A stretch of DNA of 64,000 bases from Ruegeria sediminis (GTDB lineage: Bacteria > Pseudomonadota > Alphaproteobacteria > Rhodobacterales > Rhodobacteraceae), in assembly GCF_005938215.1 (NCBI RefSeq), contig NZ_VCPD01000002.1, positions 744,001 to 808,000 of the forward strand. The letters run 5' to 3'. A model generated the notes under the pieces. The model was not told the DNA's origin, did no database searches, and saw only the letters and a program-made list of their open reading frames with translations. Of this stretch, positions 54,414 to 64,000 are shown piece after piece. Both the position numbers and the translations under genes were made by a program. Every line of letters begins with the position of its first letter. Position 1 is the stretch's first letter.

Positions 54414-54939
54414 CCCGATCCCTCCGTTCTTCTTCTGCTGCTTCGGGGATACCGCGCGGGTTTCGACAGCTTGAACCGGAGAAACGGGTTTGTCAGGTGT
54501 TTTTCGGGCATCACCGAAGCGGCACTGTCACTGGCCGCGGATCCGTCTGAAGTCTGAGGCAAGCTTCGTCACGGTGTCAGGCGGCAGCAAATTGCGTTGA
54601 GCGATTGGGGTTCAATGCCTTGGCCGTGCGAGTGTATTGGCCCACTCGCGAAAGTCGAACCGGACTTCAAAGCCGGAAATCCAATGGTACTGTCCGCCGA
54701 GGCGCTGCCCGTTGGTTCGAACTACCATCTTTCGACACTCCACCATGGTGGACGATTCAGTCAGCAGCGCATCGCTGCTTTTCGCCAAAGGGCGCCAACG
54801 CGAGCCGCGAGTGCGTAATAACAGGTGCTTGAGAAACCCTTGCATCTATTGTGCCTAGCGTCTGTGTCGCAGGTCAAATCTGTTATGGTCGCGAACAGTT
54901 GCACTGCCACAGGGCACTTGCCGCATGAAGGAGGAGAGA
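54414..54939. other. Gene-free stretch
   Basis: 526 bases between the SLC13 and dodecin genes. Short overlapping frames exist on both strands but none has convincing codon bias, start or family match. No repeat or hairpin stood out. Confidence 0.5.
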
Positions 54940-55149
54940 ATGTCGCACATTTACCCGATCACCGAGATCTATGGGTCATCCAGCGAGTCAATCGACGATG
55001 CAATTCGACAGGCTGTTGCGGCGGCCAACGAAAGCGTTCGCAACCTGGAATGGTTCGAGGTGACCGAGATCAGAGGCCATGTTGCTGACGGCGATGTCGC
55101 GCACTTCCAGGTTGGGCTGAAACTCGGGTTCCGTCTGGACCGTTCGTGA
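54940..55149 (+). CDS. Dodecin
   Basis: A 69-residue dodecin (MSHIYPITEIYGSSSESIDD, AIRQAVAAANESVRNLEWFE, VGLKLGFRLDRS). Dodecins form dodecamers that store flavin or CoA; the Trp in NLEWFEV packs on the flavin. GGAGGAGAG precedes ATG 54940. The TPP enzyme gene is convergent. Confidence 0.92.
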   Translation: MSHIYPITEIYGSSSESIDDAIRQAVAAANESVRNLEWFEVTEIRGHVADGDVAHFQVGLKLGFRLDRS

Positions 55150-55196
55150 AATGCCGGCACCCGACCGGTCCTAGCGCCGCAGTCTAACTCCGCCGC

Positions 55197-56819
55197 TCAA
55201 ATCCGCATGCGCGGAACGTCATGCGGATCGAGCCGCAATTCGATCAGGATCGGGCCTTTTCGGGAATCAAGAGCCGCAAGGGCGGTTTCCAGTTCCTTGT
55301 CTGAACGCACTTGGATGCCCTGCCCGCCGAGCGACGTGGCGATATCGGCGAACGAAGGCCAGTGGAATTCGGTCAGGCTCGGATCCATCTGGCGGTCGAG
55401 AAACTGAATATGTTCCGCGCCGTAGGCGGAATCGTTGGCAATGATCAAGATAAGGTCGAGCCCAAGCCGCACCGCGGTGTTAAACTCGTTGATCCCGCCC
55501 ATCATGAAGCCGCCATCGCCGCAAAACACCACGACGGGCCGGTCCGGAGCCGCCAGTCCGGCGCCGATTGCCTCCTGCAGGCCAAGCCCGATGGATCCGA
55601 AATTCGCGGTCACGACAAAGCTTTGCGGATCTGGCGCCGAAATGCGGCACCAGACCTCGGTCATGAACCGCCCGCCGTCGGTGACAAGAATGCGATCTTT
55701 CGGCAACGCCGCTTCAAGCCGCTCCAGCGCCCGAACATAGTTCACGTACCCCTCTGCCGTCTTGTCCGGGCCGACGGGGTGACGGGTCAGTTGCCCGACG
55801 TCCCGTTCGCGGGCAAAGCCGCTTGCCGGAATCTCAGCCTCGTCCAGCCAGTACAGAATGGTCTCGGCGGTCAGGCCGGCATCGGCCACAAGCGCCGCAT
55901 CCGGGTGCAGCCCGCCGCCGATCGCGGTCGGCTCGACATCCACCTGCACGATCCGCTTGCCTTTCATCAACTTGCCCCGGTCAGTGGTGAAATCATGCAG
56001 CGACGTGCCGAAGCAGACGATGCAATCGGATTGGGCAATCAACTCGTAGGCGGCGGGCGAGGACAGCGTGCCGAATATGTCGATGTTGCTGGGATGGCCG
56101 TGAAACAGTCCCTTGGCCTTCAGCGTGGTTCCAAGCGGCGCCTCCAGCCGGTCGGCAAGCCGGATCAGCTGGTCCCGCGCCGCGACCGCGCCACCGCCAG
56201 CGAGGATCAGCGGGCGACGGGCCGAGGCGATCATGCCGATGGCATTGTCCAGGGTGTCGCCGTGAGCGACGCCGCCAGGGTTGGTGAACACGTCGAGAAC
56301 CCGAACTTCGTGGCGCACCTTTTCCCACATGAAATCGGACGGCATATTCAGAACTATGGGCCGGCGCTCGACCTGCGCCCGGTAGAAGGCGCGCTCGATA
56401 TCCATGCCGACGGTGTCGGGCGCCCGCACCTGCTCGAACCCGGCGCCCGTGGTCTTGACCAGTTCGCGCTGATCGATGCTCTGAAGGTGGCGGGGATTGG
56501 CCACAGGCGTGTCGCCGGCCAACAGCACCATGGGAACATGCCCCCGCGCGCCTTCCGTAAGAGCCGTAATGCAGTTGGTCAGTGCAGGACCATGTGTGAC
56601 CGTGGCAACGCCCACCTTCCCGCCGACATGGGCATAGGCCAACGCCATCAGGACCGAGCTGCCCTCATGTGCCGCAGGCACGAACCGCCCACCGCAATCG
56701 CGCACGAAGCTGTCCACCATGAAAAGATTGGCATCCCCCATCAGCCCGAACATCGTGCCGACGCCGTGGTCCGAGACAGCACGGGCGATGGATTGGAAGA
56801 CATGCATTTCGCGGCTCAT
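55197..56819 (-). CDS. Thiamine diphosphate-dependent enzyme (acetolactate synthase-like)
   Basis: A 540-residue three-domain TPP enzyme. The catalytic Glu is in VPAAHEGSSVLMALAYAHVG, the central domain shows LILAGGGAVAARDQLIRLAD, and the TPP-Mg motif is GDGGFMMGGINEFNTAVRLG followed 27 residues on by NDSAYGAEH. Close to acetolactate-synthase-like and benzoylformate-decarboxylase-like proteins; no FAD or regulatory subunit is adjacent, so a decarboxylase or lyase role is more likely than branched-chain synthesis. Confidence 0.85.
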   Translation of the reverse strand: MSREMHVFQSIARAVSDHGVGTMFGLMGDANLFMVDSFVRDCGGRFVPAAHEGSSVLMALAYAHVGGKVGVATVTHGPALTNCITALTEGARGHVPMVLLAGDTPVANPRHLQSIDQRELVKTTGAGFEQVRAPDTVGMDIERAFYRAQVERRPIVLNMPSDFMWEKVRHEVRVLDVFTNPGGVAHGDTLDNAIGMIASARRPLILAGGGAVAARDQLIRLADRLEAPLGTTLKAKGLFHGHPSNIDIFGTLSSPAAYELIAQSDCIVCFGTSLHDFTTDRGKLMKGKRIVQVDVEPTAIGGGLHPDAALVADAGLTAETILYWLDEAEIPASGFARERDVGQLTRHPVGPDKTAEGYVNYVRALERLEAALPKDRILVTDGGRFMTEVWCRISAPDPQSFVVTANFGSIGLGLQEAIGAGLAAPDRPVVVFCGDGGFMMGGINEFNTAVRLGLDLILIIANDSAYGAEHIQFLDRQMDPSLTEFHWPSFADIATSLGGQGIQVRSDKELETALAALDSRKGPILIELRLDPHDVPRMRI

Positions 56820-56926
56820 CGATGTTCACTCCGGTTTCGGTTTCGCTTTGATAATTCAAAGCGCGCGCGCAAAACGCGCAACCTTGGCGCCCATTCAGGA
56901 GAAAACGCGGAGACTGGAACGGCGAA

Positions 56927-56951
56927 GCGGGAATTTGCGCGCAAATCCCGC
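56927..56951. promoter_or_regulatory. Palindrome GCGGG..TTTGCGCGCAAA..CCCGC
   Basis: A near-perfect inverted repeat (GCGGGAATTTGCGCGCAAAT then CCCGC) sits between the DUF1428 gene and the TPP enzyme gene, both on the minus strand. It could be a terminator for the upstream gene without U-tract or an operator for the enzyme gene. Seen; role inferred. Confidence 0.4.
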
Positions 56952-57037
56952 GCGGAACGCGGCGGGTTGCATCGCCGCGCCGACGAAACAGGCGGCAACC
57001 CGGAGCCAGACGCCTTCTTTTGGCGCGCGTCAAACAC

Positions 57038-57442
57038 TCACCGGCCTTTCTGCGAAGACCTTCCGCGAAGGTCGACCAGCGGTGCAAAACCGCCATAGAT
57101 CAGGCGCATGCCGTCGAAAGGCATCGGATTCTTTCTGGGATCCATGCGCGGGTCGGCCTTTGCCGGATCGTTCATCCACTCGGTCATCTTGGCAAAGGCC
57201 GCGTCGCGGGTTTCCTTGTCGGGCCACTCGACCCACGAGAAGACGACCGTCTCCTCATCCGTCGCCTGGACGGACCTGCGGAAGTCGGTGGCCTTGCCGG
57301 CCGGCACGTCGTCCCCCCAGCATTCGACCACGCGGATCGCGCCAAGATCGATGAACACGCCGTCCGCCAATTTGGCGTGGTTGATGAACTTCTGCTTGTT
57401 CGCCGTGGGCACCGCCACCACGAAACCGTCTACATAACGCAT
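57038..57442 (-). CDS. DUF1428 protein
   Basis: A 134-residue protein of the DUF1428 family (MRYVDGFVVAVPTANKQKFI, RVVECWGDDVPAGKATDFRR, ETVVFSWVEWPDKETRDAAF, NPMPFDGMRLIYGGFAPL). A dimeric alpha-beta barrel of unknown role, often next to VOC/PhnB genes as here (12 bases). Confidence 0.9.
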   Translation of the reverse strand: MRYVDGFVVAVPTANKQKFINHAKLADGVFIDLGAIRVVECWGDDVPAGKATDFRRSVQATDEETVVFSWVEWPDKETRDAAFAKMTEWMNDPAKADPRMDPRKNPMPFDGMRLIYGGFAPLVDLRGRSSQKGR

Positions 57443-57454
57443 GGATTTTCTCCC

Positions 57455-57937
57455 TCAGCCTTCCCGCACCGCGGCTTCGAGCGCGGCGATGTCGATCTTC
57501 TGCATGGTCATCATCGCATCGAAGGCGCGTTTCGCCTTGCTGCGATCGGAACTCGTCGTCAGATCCAGAAGCAACCGCGGCGTGATCTGCCACGAGTAAC
57601 CCCAGCGGTCCTTGCACCAGCCGCGGTCGCTTTCCTGACCGCCATTGCCGACAATCGCGTTCCAGTAGCGGTCGGTTTCTTCCTGGGTCTCGGTCACGAC
57701 CATGAAGCTGACCGCCTCGTTCGGCGCGAAGGCTGGCCCGCCGTTGAGCCCGATGAACCTGCGCCCGAGCACGGTGAACTCAACGGTCAGTTCGACGCCT
57801 TCAATACCGCCGGGAAAGTCTCCTGGCGCGATGTTTAAGCGGTCCATATGGCTGTCGGGAAATGTAGCGGCATAAAACTCCGCCGCCTTCTTTGCCTCGC
57901 CGTGATCGAACCACAGGCAGGTGACGAGATCTGTCAT
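57455..57937 (-). CDS. VOC-family (PhnB-like) protein
   Basis: A 160-residue VOC/PhnB_MerR-type protein ([79 protein letters not shown]). Family members include resistance and isomerase-like enzymes, most uncharacterised. ATG 57937 with AAGGAG is chosen over an upstream start at 57970. In an operon with DUF1428. Confidence 0.88.
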   Translation of the reverse strand: MTDLVTCLWFDHGEAKKAAEFYAATFPDSHMDRLNIAPGDFPGGIEGVELTVEFTVLGRRFIGLNGGPAFAPNEAVSFMVVTETQEETDRYWNAIVGNGGQESDRGWCKDRWGYSWQITPRLLLDLTTSSDRSKAKRAFDAMMTMQKIDIAALEAAVREG

Positions 57938-58106
57938 GACCAGTCTCCTTGATGTTTGAGTTGCCGGCAAAAGGTGCTTTTCCGGATTTCGTTTCCGCCG
58001 GGCCGGGGCCAGGACATTGCCGGCAGGACACCGCGTCCCGCCCTGTGATGGCTCGACGCGATCACAGCGCGCAGCTGTCTCAGGATGGCCTGTTGCGACA
58101 GCCCAG

Positions 58107-59792
58107 TTAAGACCTTTCCGTCTCTCCCTGATTCATGTCCAGTATGAGCCTGGTTTCAAGAAGCTGCCCGTTTTCATAAAGGATCGGATAGGCGATCGCC
58201 GAGATGTGGCTGTTGAAATCCCGCAAGGCGCGCAGGGTTTCCAAATGGATGTTGCTTGTTTCGAAGCTGCGCGCCTCTCCGTCCTGCAATCGTTTGAGGT
58301 GCCGCTTGCGGCTGTCCCGTTCGCGGCGCTTGATCTCCGTCTTTTCCATTACCAGCAGCCTGGCGCTTTCCAGGTCATCCGAGATCAGAACATTGCACGC
58401 CATTTTCAGATTGACCAAAATCGCCTCGTGCATACCGACCAGCTCGTTCCAGCCGTCGGCCGTGAATTTCAGGTTTTTCTTGTGCATTGTTTCGGCGAGA
58501 CGCGTCAGGGTCTTGCTGGCGACATCGCCGGCGGATTCCAGGCGTATTGCGTAGTCCATCAAGCCCCGTACGGTCTTGGAATCCGCCTTCGTCATTTCCG
58601 TAATGGGCAATGATGCGACATAGAGGCGAACGCCCTCCAGGGCGCGGTTGACGCTTTCATCAAGCTCCCGCACCGCCTTGGCCATCTTTGGATCGGGGTT
58701 TTCATACAGCGGCAAAGTCGGCGCGAACATGCGTTCGACCATTTCGACCATGCGCAGCAACTCGCGTTTCAGGCTGCTGATCGCCAGCTTGGGATTGTCA
58801 CGGGAGCTTTCGTCCAGCGCGCTTTTGAACTGCTCCAGTGGATCGCTTTCCTGCTCGACGGTTTTGTCCGGGAACATGCGCTCGACCGGAGCTGCCAGTC
58901 GGCTGCAAAACGGCAAGGACAGAAGAAGCAGGCTGAGGTTGAACGCGATATGCACATAGATCAGCAATTGCCCAGGGCCGGCAAAGCTGAATTGCCAGTC
59001 CAGGTTCAGCAGGTCGATCGCCAAAAGCGCCACCATCGCGCATGTGCCCCGCAATAACAAATTGGCATAGGGCACCCGCCTGGACACCGCGGGCATTCCA
59101 CGGGTCAACCAGATCGGGATGACGGCGCTGCCCAGGTTTGCACCCAGGATCAGCGACATCCCGGCCGCGACCGGTATGGCGCCGATCTGAGCCAGCGTGA
59201 CGCACATCAGAATCGCGGCGACGCTGGAATGCATAACAAAGGCGAGTGTTGCCCCCACGATAAATGCCGTCACGAAATCCCGTGCCAAATAGCCGGCAAT
59301 CGCGGGCAGAAAGGCACTGTCGCGGATAGGCTCGACGGCAGCGCGCAGAAATTGCAGGGAAATCAGGATAAAGGCGATTCCCATAAGAATGCGCCCCGTC
59401 TGCCGCCATTTTTTCTGTTCGGTTTTGACGAACAGCCAGCCGCCGATGGTAAGAAGCAGCGGCACCAACCAGTCCATCCGGAAGGACAGGATCTGAATGA
59501 TCAATGCCGACCCCAGGTCGCCGCCCAGCACGATCGCCAAACCCGTCGGGAAGGCGATCATGCCAGTCGCCATGAAGCCGCTCACCAGCAGGGCGACCGC
59601 TGCCGAACTTTGCAAGATGATCGCAAGCAGCAATCCGGTTGCGCTGGCGCCTGGGCTGTTCCGGCTTTGCGTGAGCAAACGCTTGAACGAGGCCCCGAAA
59701 CTCCGCTCGATGCCGGTGCGCACCATGCGCACTGCAAACAGCAGCAACATTGTTGCTCCGGTCAGGCTGATCAAGAACCCAATAATCGCCAA
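58107..59792 (-). CDS. Na/Pi cotransporter-family protein with PhoU-like domain
   Basis: A 561-residue protein: two inverted Na_Pi_cotrans repeats ([40 protein letters not shown]-type QSS/HSS motifs) with ~9 helices, then a ~220-residue cytoplasmic PhoU-like helical domain ([40 protein letters not shown]). The NptA/YjbB type exports or imports phosphate with sodium. Standalone, with no pst/pho genes in the window. Confidence 0.88.
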   Translation of the reverse strand: MAIIGFLISLTGATMLLLFAVRMVRTGIERSFGASFKRLLTQSRNSPGASATGLLLAIILQSSAAVALLVSGFMATGMIAFPTGLAIVLGGDLGSALIIQILSFRMDWLVPLLLTIGGWLFVKTEQKKWRQTGRILMGIAFILISLQFLRAAVEPIRDSAFLPAIAGYLARDFVTAFIVGATLAFVMHSSVAAILMCVTLAQIGAIPVAAGMSLILGANLGSAVIPIWLTRGMPAVSRRVPYANLLLRGTCAMVALLAIDLLNLDWQFSFAGPGQLLIYVHIAFNLSLLLLSLPFCSRLAAPVERMFPDKTVEQESDPLEQFKSALDESSRDNPKLAISSLKRELLRMVEMVERMFAPTLPLYENPDPKMAKAVRELDESVNRALEGVRLYVASLPITEMTKADSKTVRGLMDYAIRLESAGDVASKTLTRLAETMHKKNLKFTADGWNELVGMHEAILVNLKMACNVLISDDLESARLLVMEKTEIKRRERDSRKRHLKRLQDGEARSFETSNIHLETLRALRDFNSHISAIAYPILYENGQLLETRLILDMNQGETERS

Positions 59793-60015
59793 ATGTTCAC
59801 TCCTCGCTCAGAAGGCCTTCCGGGCGTTGCCGTAAGATGACCGGCAGACCACCCTGTCCCATCTTCGAAGCGGTGAATCTACGCAAATATTTATACTACA
59901 ATCAACTTTTCCCGCCAGAGCGCCCTATGCCTGAACACCAAGCCCTTTTGAACCCGTCAATGGGTGATGCCAGACCAATGCGAGCCAGTCTCACCGAGGG
60001 CAGGATCTTTGTCCC

Positions 60016-60720
60016 TTATTCGGCACAGAGACTGCGCCACTCGGCGAGAGCAGCGGCACGGTTCAGCTTGAAACTTGATCTAGAGGTGAGGCTGCGCACC
60101 GCGTTGAACAGGTTGTAGACCGAGGCGTGGACGGCGGAGAATTTCTGCAAATTTCGCATCCGCCTGAAGCGTAGCATCGCCCGTTCTCGTCGTCGGAATG
60201 GCAGGTGCGAATTTTCGGCCCGGTTGTGTAACCAGCGCCCCGTTTCCTGCCGATCCGCTCCACTGATTTCTTTGAGAGCAGCGCCATAGGAGCGCAATCG
60301 ATCAGCAACAATTGTCTCAGGCCGTACGTGCTTGCGCCTTGCTTTCCTTGAGAATGTCAGCGCCGCCTTCTTGTCCCGCTTTTTGGTAACGAGGCACTCT
60401 AGGACCTCACCTTCGTGATCAACGGCGCGTCAGAGGTAGTGCATCTCACAGTTGATTTTCACGAACATTTCATCGAGATACCATCGCCATTGGCTGGACT
60501 TCATCACCGTCACGCGCCGTTTTCTGATTTCGGCCGCAAACTTCGGCCCAAACCGCTGCCACCAGAACCGCACCGATTCATAGCTCACGTCGATGCTGCG
60601 CTCATCCAGAAGATCCTCCACATTCCGAAGCGACAGCGGAAACCGAATGTACATCATCACCGCCAGGCGAATGATCTCTGGGCTGGTTCGGAAATACCGG
60701 AACGGGTTTGGAGTCGTCAT
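60016..60720 (-). pseudogene. IS6-family transposase with one nonsense mutation
   Basis: The frame from ATG 60720 (PNPFRYFRTSPEIIRLAVMM, WRWYLDEMFVKINCEMHYL) meets TGA where other copies have Trp in the RHYLWRAVD segment (about 60430), then continues in the same frame through ADRLRSYGAALKEISGADRQ to EWRSLCAE and TAA 60016. A single-stop relic otherwise full length. Confidence 0.87.
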
Positions 60721-61169
60721 GGCCAAACGCTACGAAACCGCCCTGCCCGTCTCAAGCGCCATCCCTCTGACAACGCCCTCGTTGGCCCATATCCGACCTG
60801 AGAGACTGTATTCAACGCTGCGCTGCGGCTTCACCAAACCGACTGTTCGTGCACTGCGAGGTATTTCCAAATGGAAATAGCTGATACTCTCTGCAAACAG
60901 ACCATAACAATCGGTGTTCACTGAAGCGAATAGTCGGCCACAGTCGCCATTTTGACGTCGACTTCAATTGGTACGATTTCAGTTCAAGAACAGGTAAAGC
61001 CGATTGTCCAAACCGGGATATTACGTAGATATCCGTTCCAATGAAACAGCTCCGTTTACGACCGTCCCCGGGCGAATTTTGCGATCAGGCTCGTTGCCAT
61101 TAGACTTCCAGAGGAAATGCAAACGCGCGGTGAGTCGCTGCTCTGTCCCACCGAGGTTTCAGCGATCAG
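60721..61169. other. Gene-free stretch with IS6 terminus
   Basis: The first ~60 bases are the outer end of the IS6 copy (CTACGAAACCGCCCTGCCCG). The rest, to the DUF3179 gene, has no convincing gene on either strand; it presumably holds the promoter of the DUF3179-sulfatase pair. Confidence 0.5.
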
Positions 61170-61178
61170 GTGCCCTTG

Positions 61179-62438
61179 ATGCTCGGAAATGTTCTGTTCT
61201 TTGTTGGCCTGTTTGTCTCGGTGGCGATCGGCTTCCTGTATTTCCGAGATCTTGGCGACATTTCCCAGATGCTCATGAAGATCAAGCGAGAGAACACGAT
61301 CCGCTTCATTCGCAACGAATACAGGTTCCTGTCCGTCGGACTCGCGGCGGCGGGGACTATGATCGTTGGTCATTTGCTCGGCGGCGGACCCGGTTGGCTG
61401 TTCTGGATATCGCTTGTGGTTATCGCCTTCCTTTATGCCTTTCCGTGGGTCTGGGTTCACGTGGGGCTTCGCAATCAGAAAGACAGCGCCAAGTACTATT
61501 CCATAGCCGAAGCGCGCAAATACGTTGGGCCAACGCAAAGTGTAATGGTGATCGAAAACAAGGGTCATGCACGCGCGCACCCCGACGCCCAGATCATGAG
61601 GCCGCATCTTGCCGGAAACGATCAGGGGCTCGGAGGCGAAGACGTCGTGATGACCTATTGCGCTATGGCCAACCTTGGGATCGGTTACACTCCGACCATC
61701 GAAGGAGAGAGGCTCAACCTGGAAGTGCTTGCCCAACACGGCAACAACCTCATCCTGCGCGACAACAACACCGGCGAACCGATCCAGCACATCTATGGGT
61801 TCCGCGAGGCTGACACCGCCCCGATCACGGAAGGCAACGCATGTCCGCTACGCCCATCGCTTGCGATGAAGCCGTGGCCGACATTCAGAATGACGTTTCG
61901 CGGGTTCCAGAAGGCGTATCCCGAGGGCGAGGTTTATTTGAACAAACCTCCAGCGAACCCATTTCTGCGCCTTTTCGACATGATCACCGAGATCACGTTT
62001 GGGTGGGGAATTGGACGGCAGCATCAAGAAGCGGCACCTGTCATGGACAATATGAGCCGCATGGATGATCGGTTGCCGAACAAGACCTACGTCTGGGGAG
62101 TGACCATTGGGGATGATACTGCTTGCTGGACAGACGATTTCATCGTCGAAAACGATTGGCTGATCAACGCGAATGTCGGCGGGCGTGACCTGGTTGTGAA
62201 CTACGATCCGAAATTCGAAAGCCTTGGCGTCTGGTACAATGACAGCGGCCAGCAGGTAGCTAGGTGCGATTTCTGGGGTCAGACCGACAAAGGCAAGCTT
62301 TCGCGGGTCGAGACACTGCGCTCGGGTATGTTCTGGCATGTCTGGGCAGAGTTCTTCCCCCACACCGACATAAACCGAACTACGGATTCATCCGCCGCCC
62401 CCACGCAGGGCTCTGCATCGGACGCCGACGCCGCATAA
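61179..62438 (+). CDS. DUF3179 domain membrane protein
   Basis: About 419 residues. Three hydrophobic segments at the N-terminus (LGNVLFFVGLFVSVAIGFLY, FLSVGLAAAGTMIVGHLLGG, WLFWISLVVIAFLYAFPWVW) precede a DUF3179-type domain (CAMANLGIGYTPTIEGERLN, LRDNNTGEPIQHIYGF, WTDDFIVENDWLINANVGGR). The family is extracytoplasmic and uncharacterised. ATG 61179 or GTG 61170. It ends 58 bases before a sulfatase gene and is likely co-transcribed. Confidence 0.75.
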   Translation: MLGNVLFFVGLFVSVAIGFLYFRDLGDISQMLMKIKRENTIRFIRNEYRFLSVGLAAAGTMIVGHLLGGGPGWLFWISLVVIAFLYAFPWVWVHVGLRNQKDSAKYYSIAEARKYVGPTQSVMVIENKGHARAHPDAQIMRPHLAGNDQGLGGEDVVMTYCAMANLGIGYTPTIEGERLNLEVLAQHGNNLILRDNNTGEPIQHIYGFREADTAPITEGNACPLRPSLAMKPWPTFRMTFRGFQKAYPEGEVYLNKPPANPFLRLFDMITEITFGWGIGRQHQEAAPVMDNMSRMDDRLPNKTYVWGVTIGDDTACWTDDFIVENDWLINANVGGRDLVVNYDPKFESLGVWYNDSGQQVARCDFWGQTDKGKLSRVETLRSGMFWHVWAEFFPHTDINRTTDSSAAPTQGSASDADAA

Positions 62439-62496
62439 CGAGGCGCCCGGCGGGTTCGAGGCTCAACAATGATCAAATAAACCAACGGGGAAAACG

Positions 62497-64000
62497 ATGC
62501 ACAGAATTCTTGCAGGGATCGTGGCTTGTACGCCGGCCGTCTCGGCTTTGGCACAGGACACGCCGGTCATCCACGACGCCGAGTACTACATTCTCGAAGC
62601 TCAGCACTCGGACCAATGGGCCAAGGATGACGCGGCGGTGGACGCCAAGCTTGCCGCCTTCCGCGAACAGAATGGCGGCAAGCCGCCGAACATAATCAAC
62701 ATACTGATAGATGACATGGGCTACGGCGACATGGGGATCCCCGAACTGAACGCAGTACGCGGCTATTCCACGCCCAACATCAACGCCTTCTCTGACGCGG
62801 CCATGCGCATGGCAAGGATGTATACCGAGCCATCCTGCACGCCCACGCGCGTTGCACAAATGACGGGTCGTCTGCCGGTGCGCATGGGAATGGGTGATAC
62901 AACCGTCGATATTGCGGGATTCGGATTGCCCGAAGGCGAGGTCACCATTGCCGAGATCCTGTCTGAGGCGGGATATGCCACGGTTCATGTCGGCAAGTGG
63001 CACATGGGCGACATTCCCGAAGCCTGGCCGCACAATCAGGGTTTCGATTGGGCTGCCTTTCCAGTGCACCAACAGGGCCAGTTGACCATCTACCATGACG
63101 ACGCGATCCGAGAGCAGGTTTCCGTCGGAATGAAGGATTTCGAGGGCGCTTTCACGTTGGACGACTTCTTCCGCCCGGATGCTTCGGCAATGGTCACCGG
63201 GCTGGAAGCCGCGAAGGGCGGGATGGCCCGCGAAGTCGGAATGGAACCGGGCGAAAGGTGGAATGCCGCGAAATATGACGAAATGAACCAGCGCTACCAG
63301 GATCAGGCGCTGGATCAACTGCGTGCCTTGGCCGTCGGTGACCAGCCCTTCTTCCTGCAATACTGGCCGCTTCTGCCGCTGGACAACACGCGAACGGGGC
63401 GAGAAGGCCCGCAATCACCCAACGGCGGTCTCTATGTGGACAAGATGCAGCAACTCGATGTCTGGCTGGGTGACTTGTTTACTGAGATGGAAGAACTCGG
63501 CGTGGCGGAAAATACCGTGGTTCTGCTGATGGGAGACAACGGTCATTTCACCAAGTATTCACCCCAATCCGGTTTCACGCCGATGATCTTTGCCGGCGGA
63601 AAGGGTGACGTGACCGAAGGAGGTATCCGGGTCGACAGCTTCATCCGCTGGCCGGGCATGATCGAGGCGGACGGAATAGTGAACGATATCGTCCACGTCT
63701 CTGACATGTTTGTCACTTTTGCCCGATTTGCGGGTGCCGAAGCAGGCATTCCTCGGGACCGCCTTATCGACGGCGTGGATCAATCGGCATTGTTGTTGCA
63801 AGGTGAAGGCAAGAGCAGGCGCGATTACATCTTCGCCTACTCAATCGACAAGCCCAAGGCGATAATCAAGGAGCACCTCAAGCTCCACGTTCCGGCTCCG
63901 GGCGAAAGCGCCATCGTCGCGCAGTTTTACGACGTGTTCCGCGACACGCACGAAAAATACCCGGTTTCCACGGAGGTCGGCGCCTGGGGCGGTCAGGAAT
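62497..64000 (+). CDS. Secreted sulfatase, 3' end beyond window
   Basis: The first ~501 residues of a type I sulfatase. Signal peptide (GIVACTPAVSALAQD), metal ligands D72-D73 (IINILIDDMGYGDMG), formylglycine site C114-T-P-T-R (EPSCTPTRVAQMTGR), active Lys in HVGKWHMGD and a late DNGH (LLMGDNGHFTKYSP). The Cys-type CxPxR site would need a formylglycine-generating enzyme, not seen in the window. Arylsulfatase-like; the substrate is unknown. AACGGGGAAAACG lies before ATG 62497. Confidence 0.9.
   Translation, partial: MHRILAGIVACTPAVSALAQDTPVIHDAEYYILEAQHSDQWAKDDAAVDAKLAAFREQNGGKPPNIINILIDDMGYGDMGIPELNAVRGYSTPNINAFSDAAMRMARMYTEPSCTPTRVAQMTGRLPVRMGMGDTTVDIAGFGLPEGEVTIAEILSEAGYATVHVGKWHMGDIPEAWPHNQGFDWAAFPVHQQGQLTIYHDDAIREQVSVGMKDFEGAFTLDDFFRPDASAMVTGLEAAKGGMAREVGMEPGERWNAAKYDEMNQRYQDQALDQLRALAVGDQPFFLQYWPLLPLDNTRTGREGPQSPNGGLYVDKMQQLDVWLGDLFTEMEELGVAENTVVLLMGDNGHFTKYSPQSGFTPMIFAGGKGDVTEGGIRVDSFIRWPGMIEADGIVNDIVHVSDMFVTFARFAGAEAGIPRDRLIDGVDQSALLLQGEGKSRRDYIFAYSIDKPKAIIKEHLKLHVPAPGESAIVAQFYDVFRDTHEKYPVSTEVGAWGGQE

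Noticed and set aside
54612-54845. 77-codon minus-strand ORF upstream of dodecin
   Set aside because: No ribosome-binding site, overlapping open frames on the other strand, and no recognisable family.
55311-57098. 595-codon open frame antisense to the TPP enzyme
   Set aside because: Shadow of a GC-rich gene; His/Arg/Pro-rich composition and no family resemblance.
61004-61813. 269-codon plus frame overlapping the DUF3179 gene
   Set aside because: Arg-rich alternate frame; the DUF3179 frame has membrane helices and family motifs.
1-64000. tRNA or rRNA genes
   Set aside because: No cloverleaf-like segment with TTCGA-type T-loop and CCA-side stem, and no rRNA core sequence was recognised by eye; a covariance search was not possible.

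Overview
The window is GC-rich alphaproteobacterial DNA. Gene content, codon choice and family resemblances point to the Rhodobacteraceae/Roseobacter group. It is a mosaic: blocks of well-kept operons separated by decayed insertion sequences, mostly IS6-family remnants with one IS5-type and one IS3-type remnant. No rRNA, tRNA or CRISPR array was seen.

Layout. 1-1251: a truncated flavin reductase and a DUF1185 protein. 1408-2112: dead IS6 transposase. 2239-7229 (minus): a tight six-gene unit of OprB-like porin, glycine-zipper peptide, small secreted protein, exported ureohydrolase, parvulin and HupE/UreJ-type permease, with a winged-helix regulator divergent from it at 7353. 9127-9426: fumarylacetoacetate hydrolase remnant. 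9500-11945: cupredoxin, DUF4142 protein, AraC regulator and a small membrane protein. 12252-13333: RES/Xre toxin-antitoxin pair. 13489-15320: decayed IS5 and several decayed IS6 copies.

15294-37343 is the centrepiece, an apparently complete periplasmic quinoprotein alcohol oxidation island. It holds pqqABCDE, a NosR-like flavo/iron-sulfur membrane protein with its ApbE flavin transferase, a XoxJ/MxaJ-like binding protein, a PedF-like cytochrome c, a PQQ-associated ABC transporter with its beta-propeller and binding proteins, a second cytochrome c, and a PQQ alcohol dehydrogenase carrying the Asp-Tyr-Asp signature of lanthanide-dependent enzymes. A LuxR-type response regulator, a NosP/FIST sensor, a NahK/ErcS hybrid kinase, a DUF779 protein and an acetaldehyde-type aldehyde dehydrogenase complete it. 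Together they would carry an alcohol to an aldehyde in the periplasm, pass electrons to cytochromes c, and oxidise the aldehyde in the cytoplasm. A shared CGACYAARGT-like motif lies in several of its intergenic regions and may be the site of the LuxR-type regulator.

37.5-60.7 kb is an accessory segment framed by IS6 remnants. It carries a large secreted LprI-domain protein behind a run of nine G, AT-rich coiled-coil ORFs, a HExxH metallopeptidase, a PLP decarboxylase, a SnoaL-like protein, a WYL regulator divergent from a RidA protein, an HxlR regulator, a DUF1127 protein, a PNPOx-family protein, a dead IS3 transposase, an SLC13 permease, dodecin, a TPP enzyme, DUF1428 and VOC proteins and a Na/Pi cotransporter. 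61.2 kb to the end: a DUF3179 membrane protein followed by a secreted sulfatase that runs off the window.
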